Part shown: positions 13,389 to 32,062 of the stretch, piece by piece | Layout: each line of letters starts with the position of its first letter | Position numbering within the stretch: the stretch's first letter is position 1 | NCBI GenBank assembly: GCA_024305405.1 | Contig: JAKNDB010000068.1 | Span: forward strand, 8,113,501-8,177,500 | Length of the DNA: 64,000 nt | Source of the DNA: Dirofilaria immitis | Taxonomy: Eukaryota; Nematoda; Chromadorea; Rhabditida; Onchocercidae | Direction of reading: 5' to 3' | Notes under the pieces: generated by a model | Told to the model about the DNA's origin: nothing | What the model saw: only the letters and a program-made list of their open reading frames with translations | The model's database searches: none | Program-made: the position numbers and the translations under genes

Positions 13389-14367
13389 TCACTCAGTCCT
13401 ATTGTAATTTTGCTTTTGATTTATTTACAAATGTTTTTTCCTCTCATATCATTAATATTGGTACCCTTGTATGTAAGTAATACATGAAAAAGGCTTGGCG
13501 TTTATTAAGAAACAACATGACGACACCACTACCTATCAACAACAGTATGCCCATCATGTGACCGGAGTTATGCACATATCGCGATGTCGGTCTGCCAAAG
13601 TCGTTCTGGTTAGTTGTCCACTATGTTTTTAAAATTTCGGAAACCGAGACACGTTGACCTCGCTTCAATCATCAGCTTGCTGTTCTGAAATCGTCTAACC
13701 CTGAATATACTCTTTCCTGAACTATAGGCTCCACTATCACTCCCAGTTTGTTTTACTAGCTTGCGTTTCTACCCTTTAGAACGATTTGAGTGAAGGAAAT
13801 TCACAGATGAAATTCAAATTCATATTACAGCAAATACGAACCAGCCTTTCTGTTTTGGATAATTCAAGATTAAACATTACTAGAACAAACAAGGAAGCTA
13901 AGAAGTAAAACGATTTCTCATCGACCACGTGGACCCTCCCTAAGTGCTGTACTTTAAGGTCTTCAAATTTCAAATTAGAAAAATTTGAAAAATGAGCGAA
14001 GCATTGGAGACATGATACGTTGATCTACTTAATCTTTAGACTGAATAAGACTGCAGCGGCATTTCACACGAATGAAGTAAATTTCATTCCTGGTTGTCAT
14101 AAGAACTTGTTCGGAATTAAACTCGTGCTACTGATTTCTTTATCAATAAGTGCACAAATACGTCTAAATTTCCACATTCTTATCTTTTCTTGACACATCA
14201 TTGCTGATTCTGGAAGGCTGGTATTCTTCCATTCCTCTCATAACTGAAAGCTAATATGTGTTTTGCTATCCTTCTTTATTTTTAGCTTGTATATCAATAA
14301 TTCGGAAAAACCAATTCTTTTTTTATCAAATCTGCAGCATTTTATATAGGCTGAGAACTATATCATT
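13389..14367. other. Tail-to-tail intergenic spacer
   Basis: Lies between the 3' ends of the unidentified + gene and the unidentified - gene. Presumably 3'UTRs of both. A 65-codon open frame on the - strand at 13776-13973 has no supporting splice or domain evidence. Confidence 0.4.
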
Positions 14368-15603
14368 TTACTGTTCATCCAGTTGACGATTGATATAAAG
14401 TTCTTCTAATTTCGCCCAAGGATTGACTGTCATAGATGGTATCACGTATTCGTTGACATCAAACTGTTCAATCGCTTCTGAATTTTTACAGCTGTCGCGT
14501 CTGCTATCGGAAGTTATGGAGAAATCACTGCATCCTTTTATCTGAATGATAAATTATTATATCATTTTTAAGGATTAATGTAAGATTACTATGTTATGTA
14601 TCAATACGAAGATATGTTCTGATAATAATGATGTGTAATCATGATAAAAATTTTTATTAGATATTTTTCATTAATCTTGCTATTTTTATCATTTATAATT
14701 GTTTTTATCCTATCAGCGTGAAGTATCTACCATGTTCTGTGGATTTTTATAGATATGTGGCGAGTATGCTTTCGGTGGACCACGCCACGCTGGAAAATGT
14801 TGGGCGTTGGTGAAATTGCTGACTGAATAAATCGGTGTGGACAAATGGCAGTTCGGTCGCTTTTGATGTTGATAAAGCGACCTATAACAAAGGGACGAAT
14901 AAGAGCTGGACACCACTGTACTCTGTGGAAACATCGGAAGAGTGCAGAGGCTTCTGAAAGGACCGTCACGATTGCTCTTCATCAATGTCTTAGTACGAGA
15001 CACATCTGAAACAAGGTCTGTTTTATATATCAATTATCATCTGCTGTACAAACATGCAAGTATAAAAAAATAACTACCTGATTAATTCAGTGCATTCCTC
15101 ATTGGTGATAAATTACATGAGATGACACATACAACAGATCTGTCGATAAAAGCTTAAAATATGCCCATTCTTTCAATACTTATTTGGACTATGGATTAAA
15201 TTGTTGTAAAATCTTCACAGATTATAGACAAAATTCTATACTATATACTCCATTATGTTATCTATTATTATCTTCTAAGAGATTTTCGTACGGCATGTTC
15301 TACAAGTTAACAAGAAAAGCTGCACAAAATAATTAAAAGGATAATCTCTTTCACTTTCATTATGGTAATATGTAATTTATAAGATAATTTTTTTCATTTT
15401 ACAAATTGGATTTAAACATTTTCGAAGAAAACAACTCACTGAAATTTCTTCGCGATTGTGGTATCATTTCTTGCTTGTTGCTTTGCATATCGCCTTTTCA
15501 GCGATTTAAGTAAGGCAGAAGTTAACAAGAATACTTAAACAAATTTACTAGCCACATTGACGTTGTCTCACTTTGTTGTGTCTGAGGATTTGTGGCCGAC
15601 CAT
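14368..15603 (-). CDS. Unidentified gene, head-to-head with MPC1
   Basis: Minus-strand exons with good signals: last exon 14368-14541 (GCSDFSITSDSRRDSCKN ... VIPSMTVNPWAKLEELYINR, stop at 14368-14370) joined in phase 0 to 14731-15005 (SRTKTLMKSNRDGPFRSL ... HFPAWRGPPKAYSPHIYK). A further coding block at 15440-15533 reads LLKSLKRRYAKQQARNDTTI with a GTGAGT donor. A candidate first exon 15572-15603 begins MVGHKSSDTTK. The phase between the 15440 block and the 14731 exon does not match, so a small exon between 15006 and 15439 or an indel is likely. The protein is basic, rich in Ser/Tyr/His/Pro, without visible membrane segments or known motifs. Function unknown. The last two exons are well supported; the 5' part is tentative. 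Confidence 0.55.
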
Positions 15604-15805
15604 CTTTGTCGTTAAATACTGTTGTGCAACACACTGATTTCAAGATTCATGAGTCTTTTTTTGTGCTTAGTGTATTTATTGAATACTTTGACTTCTTCGT
15701 AGTTAAATTTGTTTAGTGGCGTTTGATACTGCGGAGCCAATCTTTTCGTTTGCGAAATAGATTTGTTTTTGTCTAACCCTGCAATATTTTAGTTACAGAA
15801 ATAGA
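15604..15805. promoter_or_regulatory. Putative bidirectional promoter, unidentified gene / MPC1
   Basis: Only about 200 bases separate the proposed ATG at 15603 (-) from the MPC1 ATG at 15806 (+), so the two genes may share a promoter. A TATTTTAG acceptor at 15785-15792 precedes the MPC1 start by 13 bases and is a likely trans-splice site. Inference from spacing only; the minus-strand start is itself tentative. Confidence 0.4.
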
Positions 15806-16348
15806 ATGAATACAATTTTGAAAGGTTTATCTCGCCCATCTACAAAAGAATGGATAAACTATTTCTGTTCCACGCATTTTTGGGGTCCGGTGGCTAACTG
15901 GGGTATCCCAATTGCTGCTGTAGCAGATCTGAAAAAGAATCCCGATTTGATTTCAGGTATAATGTTGTTCTGTAGATAAACAAGAAATTTATTTTACATA
16001 TTTCTGTGAATTAAAAAAAATGATAGAAACTCTCATATGCACTCACAGTATTTCATATTTTCTAATAATGAAACTTTACATTCATTTAGGTCCAATGACC
16101 ACAGCTTTGTGCATCTATTCTGCAGTTTTCATGCGTTTTGCATGTCGTGTCCAACCACGCAATATGCTTCTTTTCGCATGCCATTTCACAAACATCACTT
16201 TACAACTGATGCAGGTATTATTTATAAGTCAGAATGATTATTAAATAAATAACTAAAAACTTTTCTCAAACAGGACATCCTTGATAACCACTGGATATTG
16301 CATATTGCGGATTTGTTCTTGAAACAGTTGAATCAATTGCTCCGCTAA
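15806..16348 (+). CDS. mpc-1: Mitochondrial pyruvate carrier subunit 1 (MPC1)
   Basis: Inner-membrane subunit of the heterodimeric pyruvate carrier that feeds cytosolic pyruvate into the mitochondrial matrix. Exons 15806-15956, 16090-16214, 16274-16348, phases 1 and 0; 116 residues against about 109 in human. Signature motifs are intact: [20 protein letters not shown], then [20 protein letters not shown] and [15 protein letters not shown]. Three hydrophobic segments correspond to the family's helices. There is no frame break in this gene. The last 24 residues ([17 protein letters not shown]...) do not resemble the family's usual short basic tail, so either the tail has diverged or the frame of the last exon is shifted. 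Start chosen at the first ATG after the TATTTTAG acceptor. Confidence 0.92.
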
Positions 16349-18276
16349 TCTCAAGATGAAAGCGATCGAAAATACATTCATAGATAATGTGGAATAGTAG
16401 ACTGTTTTATGGTTTATATGAATAATGAGCTGTTGCAGAGAATTTTTACTTGCAACACGTTTGTGTTATTGTCTTCTACAAAATTCCGAATTTATTATAG
16501 ATGGCCCGTTTTCTCAATCACAACTATTTACATATTATGGAGGATCCAACATTCGATTATATTAGTCAAACCAATAGCACGCTTCTTATGGAAAAAATGA
16601 ATTAGGATATCACCATACAGAAGGAAAAGAATGAAGTAGAATTTTTTCTTCAGAAATTTTGCCTCTTATATTTTTGTACATCTTTTATATTTTTATGTAA
16701 TTTTTTTTTTATTTTGCATGTCTATTTTAGCACTTCATTATTTTTTTTTCATTTTATTTCATCTCTTTTCTTTAATTTTGCTTTCTGTAGATGGTTGTTA
16801 ACTCGAGTGTAATAGATAATCATTATAATTTGAATAAAGTTTATGCTAAGAACACATTATCAACAATGAAAGAGTGACGGGAGTTCTATTTTCCAAAAGT
16901 TAAAGAGAACAATAGAGAAATTGTTTCTTATTTTTCCTGAAATGATAAATTATTAAATTGTCGGCTGTATATGTATACTCCAGTAATATATAAGTAGTAA
17001 GATATAAGTATACGGAGCACATCCGAAATATGGATGTTGTTTGGATATCTGATTTTCATATTTCAAGAATCCATCTGAAGTAAAGGAAGAATTGCTTGGA
17101 ATGAGCTACTCGGTGTATTATATTTTTATTTTAGAATCTCAGTAAAGAAGCAATTTAACTGAATGCTAATGTATATGATGAAATGAATCACGTGTAACTA
17201 AGAGCATACATATATTTTGGATTACAATGTTTTGTGACTCAAATAACTAACTGAATTCGCTACTGCTTCTATCTGTAAAGGCATATAGTGGAATAGTTGA
17301 CGATTTTGTGGTAAGGGTATTGCAGGCCTTCATCCATCATTGTGTAATCTCTTGATGATATTTGGCGTGTTGGATAGATGATAAGCCATGTATCATTTTA
17401 ATGATTTTTGATTTACTTCTGTAGTATGACCGCGCAATTAGGGAAATAACCGCTCAGAAGCGAACTAAAAAGTGCATGTTGCAACATTAGAAAATTTTTT
17501 ACATGTGTGATGATAAGAATGTAATATCAAGTGGAGAAATTGCAAAAGTACGAACTGTAGGAATGGAATCGATCCATGATATGCGATGCAAGTTTTGTAG
17601 GAGTTGCTGGAGGTAGAGATTCTTCTGCTTTGTTTTTATCTAATTTTTTTCATTATTTCCACTATAGATTCTTCTTTGCCTTTTCTTGCAAAAGCCTCGT
17701 TTCTTTGCTAATAATTATCTCGCATCTTGACAGCTGCATCCCGACAGTAATTATCTCTCTGATTCGATTGTCAGTTAAGAACTATGCGGGCAGATGCATC
17801 CTTTAACTTACTTGCTTGGACTTTTTTATAATGTCAGTATTAGAAGAAAGTGTCAAAGAACATGAGCCTAGATTGTTATTTTCAACAACTGCTATTTGCC
17901 AGTAGAGATGATGTCCAGGCTTATCCCTCGTATTCTTACTGTTAGCAAGCATCCGCTACTATCACTTTGAACATCTGTCTATCAATAAAATAACGTATGC
18001 ATTAAGAGACTATTTATTGTTGAAAGGATAGAAAATTTGCCTTGAATTAATGGTTTCTGCTTCTTTTCAGTAATTTAACCAATCAGAATGCAACTAGGCT
18101 GACGTATTGAAGTACGGAGAAAATGATAAAGTATTTCGTGGTATAACTCTACACATTCAATTAGTGATCTTGAAAGAAGAAGTAGGTAGATAATTAAACA
18201 ATGCTGGGATCAGCAAGCAATTTAATCCAGAGGTGGTGATGAGTATGCTACATTCTGTACTCTAGAGGTAACATTT
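16349..18276. other. Intergenic, MPC1 to the purine tract
   Basis: No supported exon on either strand. Short open frames at 16409-16600 and 17576-17806 are hydrophobic and look like chance frames in AT-rich sequence. An AATAAA near 16833 could serve as a distal poly(A) signal for MPC1. Confidence 0.4.
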
Positions 18277-18502
18277 GAAAAAGAAAGAAGAAGAAGAAGA
18301 AGAAGGAAGAAGAAGAAGAAGGAAGAAGAAGAAGGAAGAAGAAGAAGAAGAAGAAGAAGAAGAAGAAGAAGAAGAAGAAAGAAGAAGAAGAAGAAGAAGA
18401 AGAAGAAGAAGAAGAAGAAGAAGAAGAAAGAAGAAAGAAGAAGAAGAAGAAAGAAGAAAGAAGAAGAAGAAGAAGAAGAAGAAGAAGAAGAAGAAGAAGA
18501 AG

Positions 18503-18532
<30 letters not shown>
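18277..18532. repeat. 256-base uninterrupted purine tract, mostly (GAA)n
   Basis: Every base from 18277 to 18532 on the + strand is A or G, mainly GAA triplets with GGA and GAAA interruptions. A further 60 bases of almost pure purine follow to about 18592. The two open frames over it (poly-E/K on +, poly-S/F/L on -) are products of the repeat, not genes. It ends about 265 bases before the coronin start codon. Long GAA mirror repeats can form triplex (H-DNA) structures; whether this one does is untested. Confidence 0.97.
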
Positions 18533-18534
<2 letters not shown>

Positions 18535-18797
18535 GGGAGGGGAATGGGAAAGAAAAGGAAAAAAGAGAAGAGGAGAGAGGAGAGTGGAGGATGTTGTTCA
18601 CATATAGATGGGGTGGTGTAACAACGGTAGCACCGACAGCATCTGTGGAGGCAGCCAGTGTTGGTAGTGGTCTGGTGAGCAGTTCAAATTGGCATATTGG
18701 TCGGTCCTTTCAGTTGGAGTTGGATCTCTGTTTGCTCGTGCCTCAGTTGTAGAAGCAAACCTAATTATTTCATCTTGGATCGGACACAGTAATAAAG

Positions 18798-25340
<6,543 letters not shown>

Positions 25341-26525
25341 AAAAATCAAAAATTTTTGTGATGCCTGCTGGAAGGTGCGGGATTCTAGAATATTGGTATT
25401 ATTCAGCAGTAGTTTTTAGACAGATTTCAATGTGGTACTCATTATGCAAAAAGGATAAATGCAGCAGGAAGAAAATAGCCAATAGAAACTATAAAAGTTT
25501 GATAAATTTAGCAAGGAGAAAACAGAGTTTCTGTGATTACCCATTTAAAGATGAAGTTAACAATGTTATTTTAATCTTTTTAGTGCCTTTCCTTTAAAGA
25601 TTAAATTGTAATCGTAAATTGACTCGTTTGAATGTAAACTTCCCGAACTCTGAAAACAAATGGTCAAAATAAAACTCAGAAATGTATGCACAGAAACACG
25701 CAAAAGAAATTATTTCAATATCAAGAGAAATTGCAGCCGTCGGGTTACTAGCGTGATGAGCTTCACATAACACAGACAGAAAATATTAATGCATGTATGA
25801 ATTTCTGGCTTCTCGAAAAGAGTCGCGGAAACAATACGTCTGATTCAATAAGTCACAGGTGTAGAAACGCATTTTTTTAGTTCCTCAAATGTTCGCATTA
25901 CTGCTCCGAACTTTGCCTGTTCGAATGTTTAGAACTGCTTATTTCATTTCAAATTTAAATCCAGCTTAGATTACCACGCAACTTTTAAAATTGTATAGTT
26001 GACAGTTTTAACAATGAAAGGAAAATTTTGCATAAGAACGCAATAACTATTGGACATTATTTGAAGGGACTGAATGAAAGTTCTGAGGTCGGTCCATGAA
26101 GAGCTGAATAAGACAAGCAGGTTTCCTGAAATTTGACAACAGAAACGGACGAATATTTTAATGATTAGTGTAGGTTCACTTATTTCAAAAGCTAAGCAAA
26201 GGAAGTTCAAGCAATTTTGGTAAAATAATGATAAATCCGCTTCCCTTACAATGAGAATAACAATCCCTCTATGATTCAATGTTTTTCAAATAAATGATAG
26301 ATAAATATCTTACTACGTTCGTGCCATTTAAGAAAAATAAGGATATAATCTCAGGATGTTTGTGCATCCTTCCTTTGCCTCAATCGAAGTAAATACGGGA
26401 GAAATCCTATGTCTGATATTTCCATCTCTTTTATAATGAAGAGCTTTTAGTTCAGAACTCATTGCAAATTTTAAGCAAAAAATTTGTAAAACGAAATCAA
26501 CAATGAATTAATCAATTTTTACAAT
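25341..26525. other. Tail-to-tail spacer, coronin and dyskerin
   Basis: Holds the 3'UTRs of two converging genes. If the coronin frame is read without curing the last break, it extends about 90 bases into this region. A 102-codon open frame on the - strand at 25971-26279 has no recognisable motif or splice context and was not called. Confidence 0.45.
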
Positions 26526-29500
26526 TTATTCGCTTTCTTCATCACTAGATGAGCTTGGCGATTCTGTTTCATTTTTTCTCTTTTTTGATTGCTGCAAAGA
26601 ATCAGATTATATTAAATTGTATCAGGAGAGTACCAGCTTGAGATAAATCAATTTTCCAACCTATATTTTTGAAGAAATATAGGTCTGGAACGAATAACAC
26701 ATTACAATAATGGTCATTAATGCCCCAAACAAAAACTACTTTTGATTAAATATTGCCCGTTGAGAAAATATGATAAAGATGTGAAATTATTATTTGATCT
26801 TCCTGTTCAAATTAATTTACACGAAATCCAAACCTGATTTTCAGAATCTCTTTTCTCAGCTTTCAGTGATATTTGTTTATAATTACCCAAATTGGTATCA
26901 CTAAGATCGTAATAGGCGGAGCGCCAACCAACTGGAGTTTTCTCGTTTGGTTTACCGTATTTATCGAGCAATCCTTGATTTATCTAGAAATCTTTTGAGG
27001 ATATTTCATTTTTCATTTTATAGGGTTATGCTCGTTGATTTTTTTTTAGTTTGATTCAATCCTTAAATTCAACAATCCATTAAAACAAGTAAATGAAGAA
27101 TGACAGAATATATATTTATATGGATCGAAGAAAAATAAATGACCATCGCTTTTTTTTGGATGCAATTGGACCGAGACACCATTTTCGAGCATAAGTATCT
27201 CTTTCCATAATCACTCTCTTGATTTTCGCAACAACTCCATGATCTGTTACTGCCATAGTTGACGTGGTCATTTGTGCCAACGCTAAACCCAAAAATTTTA
27301 TGATTCTCAAGCGAAAAACATATTTAAATATCTCCTGTAAAACGTTACTTCTACTTTATTATAAATCATTAAAAATTAGAAGAATAGAACCAACCTAAAC
27401 AAATGGCTTCACCTTTCGTTGTTACAACAACAATTTCTTCATTTAACTCGATTCCATTTTCAAATCGAAGAATACCGGGTAAAGTATTTTGGCTCCATAG
27501 CAAATTGCATTTACCTAGTAAACGCATGAATACAAAATTTCCGAAATGAATTCCCTTCCTATTTGAGAATGAGATTAAATAGCATTAATCAGTGACTTAA
27601 TAAATGCTATGTGTTGCCTTAGTGGAAAAAATGAGGATAAGAAAGATTTTATAAAACCGAGCGGAAAGATTTTCATAATTTGTATCATTTGTATTTATGA
27701 GAAACGGAAATGCATTCATATAGAGGGAATCTACTAATGAAAATTATAAACTTTTAATGAAAAAAGCACTACAGTAGATGAACATATGGCTTTAACAAGA
27801 TCTTACGGAGGAATGAAGATTTTTGCTTTAATCTTGATATGACAAAAAAAAAGAATAAAGTGCTTACAGCACTGTCTTTAACGACGACTCGCTTATGGCC
27901 CACAAGAAGAGATTCAAGTGGTCGGATCACTCTTCGCAAATAACTATCGTCATTATGATGGTCATAAAGATATTGTGCATCCAGAATATCATGCATTGTC
28001 ATCAAATTATCATTTTCACCAAAAATACCTGAAACATAAAATGATGTAATGAAAAATTACTGAATGATTTTACATAAAAACGACTATCAATTTTGCGAAA
28101 TCTGAAAAACATACCTGACCGAACTCTCCGTAGTTCTTGCATTTGACCGCCAACGCCCAAGAGCAAACCAAGATGCACACAGATTGTTCGCACATAGGTT
28201 CCCGCTTCGCATTTTACCTTAAAATCAACCCTTTAAAACAATTTTATTCTACACTAAAATATAGCATATCAGTTAATTGGCAAAAGTGAAATAAGAAAAA
28301 GGCTATACGAATATAGTGGAACAGAAAATATAAGATAAACTAATAACAATAATTACAAAGAAATGATTCAAGTTCTGTAAGACAAACCCAAAATATGCCC
28401 ATATTCTGATTCGGATTATACTCAATCAGTCTGTTTTCATAGATTGTCCTTATTCTTAACTGCCGTTTAACAGCGGATATGAGCGGTGGACGTTGAAACA
28501 ATGCACCAGTCAACTTCTCTAAAGCCTGCTTTACTTTTTTTCTGACTCAACAGTATTATGCAGTCGAAATATCGCTACGTATTCTTTTCCAGCACCTTGC
28601 TGTGATTTTGCAAGTCTAGTAGCTCGGTCGATACAAACAATCAAACAGCCTGATACCTGTAATAAAAAAATTTTGATAAAAATAGAAGGTTTGAGATCCT
28701 TCTATCAGTCTAATTAATTTAAAAATAACTTATTTCTTATTTGTTTAGGAAAGGAATATTTACAACAAGGATGCAAATAATCTTCGAAATTTGAAGAAAA
28801 TACAAACTGCACTCTCAAACCTAAAGGCATATTTTCTATAGCACGGAAGAAATGAGTTAAATAGTCGAATACACACGAAAGTATTTGAGTGTCCCATAAT
28901 CTGTTTGTCGTACTCATCATTAGGAAATAATTTATCAATACAAAAAAGTTTTGTCCACACGATGACGTACCTTGGGATCCAATGTGCCACTATGCCCAGT
29001 TTTATCAACTCGTAATATTCGCTTAACCCATGCGACCACTTCATGACTTGATGGATTTGCTGGTTTGTCTAAATTTACGCAACCGGAAGAAATGTAATTC
29101 TTAATATCTCTTTTAAGCGGCGAGCAGCCTTCCGGAAGTGGAGTGTAATGATTAGATCGTACATTCAACTTATCGAAATTCTGAAAATTTCGTCCGAAAA
29201 AGATTTTAGTATCTCGAGCACTTTTATTTAAAAAAAATCAAAATTTAAAACTGCTCTCAAATGTATCACTTCGATTTATTTGATGAAAAGTGATTCGTAT
29301 AATGTAGCATTGCTTCATCTTAATTCAATAAACTGCTTGCACGTTTCAAAACAGAAGTTTCTTTCTGCGCCGGAAGTCATATCAAGTTCAGTTGAGCCCA
29401 AGCCGACTACCAGAGAAGGGATGGACCTTATAATATATCACTCTTTCTCTTTCAGAATGCATATGCAAATGATTGCTTACCTTCAGCAAGAGAGGCCATT

Positions 29501-29707
29501 GAGAAGTATCTAGAACAGCTTCCCTTTCGGAAGGTTTAATTGAATAGTCACCTGCAGCCTGAACTTCCTGAAATAATATAATTGAAATAGAAATCGCTTA
29601 TGACTCATAATTTATACATAACTCATAAAATTATTGATAAACGTGAGAAGAGAACCTACGCCCACGTCCAATTCGTTTCTTTTCATTGACTTCTGTTTCT
29701 TTCCCAT
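26526..29707 (-). CDS. DKC1: Dyskerin / Cbf5, H/ACA snoRNP pseudouridine synthase
   Basis: Catalytic subunit of H/ACA snoRNPs, which convert uridine to pseudouridine in rRNA and snRNA in the nucleolus and Cajal bodies. Ten exons, from the 5' end: 29660-29707, 29481-29567, 28971-29180, 28388-28656, 28115-28217, 27868-28028, 27395-27514, 27144-27282, 26834-26983, 26526-26591; 451 residues. Motifs in order: [55 protein letters not shown] (catalytic Asp), [60 protein letters not shown], and the PUA region with TTKGEAI and [20 protein letters not shown]. The C-terminus is short ([11 protein letters not shown]) without the long lysine tail of vertebrates. Breaks at 28535-28541, 27481-27483 and 27150-27157 are cured by one base each, after which all phases agree. 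Starts [11 protein letters not shown] behind a TTTTTAG acceptor. Confidence 0.96.
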
Positions 29708-30721
29708 TCTTTTTTCTAAAAATATAGTTGTAGTTACTCTCACTATATCCATTTCGTGGACAGTATTTCGTTTTAATCAATAATGATTCAATTAAATTGC
29801 GTTGCTCTATCTCATTCTCTGTCTTTGTTTTTGAATCAATATATGAAAACAAAAACTTCGATTTTGTAACCCGATTTATTTGGATTTCTATCTCAAAAAC
29901 CCTCATCACCATACTACGCTTTAAAATTCTTCCATCCCACATATTTCTCCAACTCACATTTCTTCACTAAGATAGCCTGACGTGTAGCATCTACAAATCA
30001 TAGTGTTCATGTGAGAACACATGAACAGTTCAGTACTTAAAACTTACGCTATCGAAATAATTGTGCTCATTAATGTAAGATCAATGCATATACATACTAC
30101 TATGAAGAATGATGAAGCATAAGGAAGTGGCGGAGGAGTAATACAGTTAAAGAGTCGGGTTGATGTGACCACTTGATCATGTTAATTTAACTCCCACCTA
30201 CAATTCCAAAATTAAAATCCTAAAACAACCGCCAACATGGGCTACAGAAAATCATTGTGCGAACTTCATCATTCGCGAAGTTTGTCAATGGGCCAGGTTA
30301 GTGAAACGAGTAGCCAAATGCAGACAATTTGCAATTATCTTCAGCTGTAGTACAATATAATTTCGTTGGTATGATTGATAACTGGAGAAAGGATTGTTAT
30401 TTGTTAGTTCCTGAGATGAAGTTTCGAGTTTTTAGAAGTAGTATAGGTGGAGGAAAAATTATTCGTGTAGCCGAGATGTCTATTAACCCTAATTTATCTT
30501 TGATTTGTTATTAAAATCTCTTGTTTTCATCATTATCCATTTGTGTTATTCATCTTTAAGCTGATATTTCTTTTGAGGAGTGAACACATTGTTTTCAAAT
30601 ATTTTTGTTATGAATCCACAACCTAAAATTCTCAAGAGATTTCATGCCACTACCCTATTTCACAAGCATATCTTCACTGCTTTACTGCAATTGTAACATT
30701 GCAGTGAAAGCAACATAAGCA
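29708..30721. promoter_or_regulatory. Divergent promoter region, dyskerin / Ran
   Basis: About 1 kb between two divergently transcribed housekeeping genes. CTAAAAATAT at 29716-29725 reads on the - strand as the acceptor just upstream of the dyskerin ATG. A TTGCAG near 30699-30704 precedes the Ran start. Open frames at 29631-29957 (-) and 30329-30514 (+) are not supported. Confidence 0.4.
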
Positions 30722-32062
30722 ATGGCCGCTGGCGACGATATTCCGACGTTTAAGCTTGTACTTGTTGGAGATGGTGGTACGGGCAAGACGACGTTTGTTA
30801 AGAGGCATCTTACAGGAGAATTCGAGAAGAAATATGTTGGTAAGGTTCACTTCATGCCTATAATAATGTAGTTGTGTCTGGATTAAATTCATTTGTCGTT
30901 TCACATTTCGCTTTCATTGCATTTTTTTCTAGCAACACTGGGTGTAGAAGTTCATCCATTAATATTTCACACAAACAGAGGTCAGATTCGATTCAATGTT
31001 TGGGATACAGCTGGGCAAGAAAAGTTTGGCGGATTGCGCGATGGTTATTATATACAAGGTAAGTAGTTAATCGTGTTTAAGTTCCAAATTCTAATACTCC
31101 TTGGAACTTTGTAATTTAATTTATTACTATCTGGTGTGCAGAGACAAGTTCATTGTCGAGTGAATTTATAAAAAGATGCGAATGCAGAACGGTGATGGTA
31201 AGATTTAAAATTGGAAGTAGATTGATCATATGATAATTTCATTTTGTTTCGGTTGTACTTCGGTAATATTTGAAAGTGCCATCTTAAAAGGGACAGAGAT
31301 CTTCCAGCGAAGAATTCATTAATACCATGCGTATAATAAAAATTTTAATTGAATATTTAGCGGACTTCTCTTACCTTCGAGTCCCTAATATTGGTTATTG
31401 AGGCATTAAGTTTCTAGGACAGATTTGGTGACTAACTTTGAAATATTTCATATCCTATCTTGGATTAGAATGAGTAAATAAAATATTTCAGGTCAGTGCG
31501 CTATTATTATGTTCGATGTAACAGCACGTGTTACTTACAAAAATGTTCCAAACTGGCATCGTGATCTAGTGCGAGTATGTGAAAATATTCCTATAGTTTT
31601 ATGCGGGAATAAGGTAGACGTCAAGGATAGAAAGGTTAAGGCTAAGACGATCACATTTCATCGAAAGAAGAATTTGCAGGTAGTTTTTATTTCATTTAAT
31701 GAATAAGAAGCAATGGAAAGGAAATATCTCATTTTTCAATTTGATATTGTGAGCTGTTTATTTTTACGGCTGTTTATTATTATTCAGTTACAGAAAATGA
31801 AGTTTCAATATTTAATGTCACAGAAACGTCTTCTGTTTGTTTTCAGTACTATGATATCTCAGCAAAGAGCAATTATAATTTTGAGAAACCTTTCCTATGG
31901 CTGGCCAGAAAATTGTTAGGCGATCCAAACCTAGAATTTGTTGCAATGCCTGCCCTTGCTCCACCTGAAGTGCAAATGGATCCAACAATGGTTGCACAGT
32001 ACGAACAGGAAATTGCCGCTGCCGCAAGCGCTGAACTTCCAGACGACGATGAAGATCTCTAA
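30722..32062 (+). CDS. ran-1: Ran GTPase
   Basis: Nuclear small GTPase that drives nucleocytoplasmic transport and spindle assembly. Exons 30722-30839, 30933-31058, 31492-31679, 31847-32062; phases 1, 1, 0; 215 residues, the normal size. G1 GDGGTGKTT, switch I with [11 protein letters not shown]3 [21 protein letters not shown]4 CGNKVD, G5 SAKSNYN, the acidic C-terminal DDDEDL typical of Ran, and [14 protein letters not shown] before it. Exon 2 starts CAACACTGGG after CTAG. There is no frame break in this gene. The residue replacing the usual switch I Pro-His pattern is conserved enough to leave no doubt about orthology. Confidence 0.98.

Noticed and set aside
14727..14969. Second minus-strand frame over 14731-15005
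   Set aside because: The other frame joins in phase to the next exon and its stop; this one ends at a stop without a splice partner.
18248..18601. Long poly-Ser/Phe/Leu and poly-Glu/Lys open frames
   Set aside because: They are translations of the GAA purine tract; no splice sites, start context or conserved sequence.
25971..26279. 102-codon minus-strand frame between coronin and dyskerin
   Set aside because: No motif, no acceptor or donor in phase, and located between two 3'UTRs.
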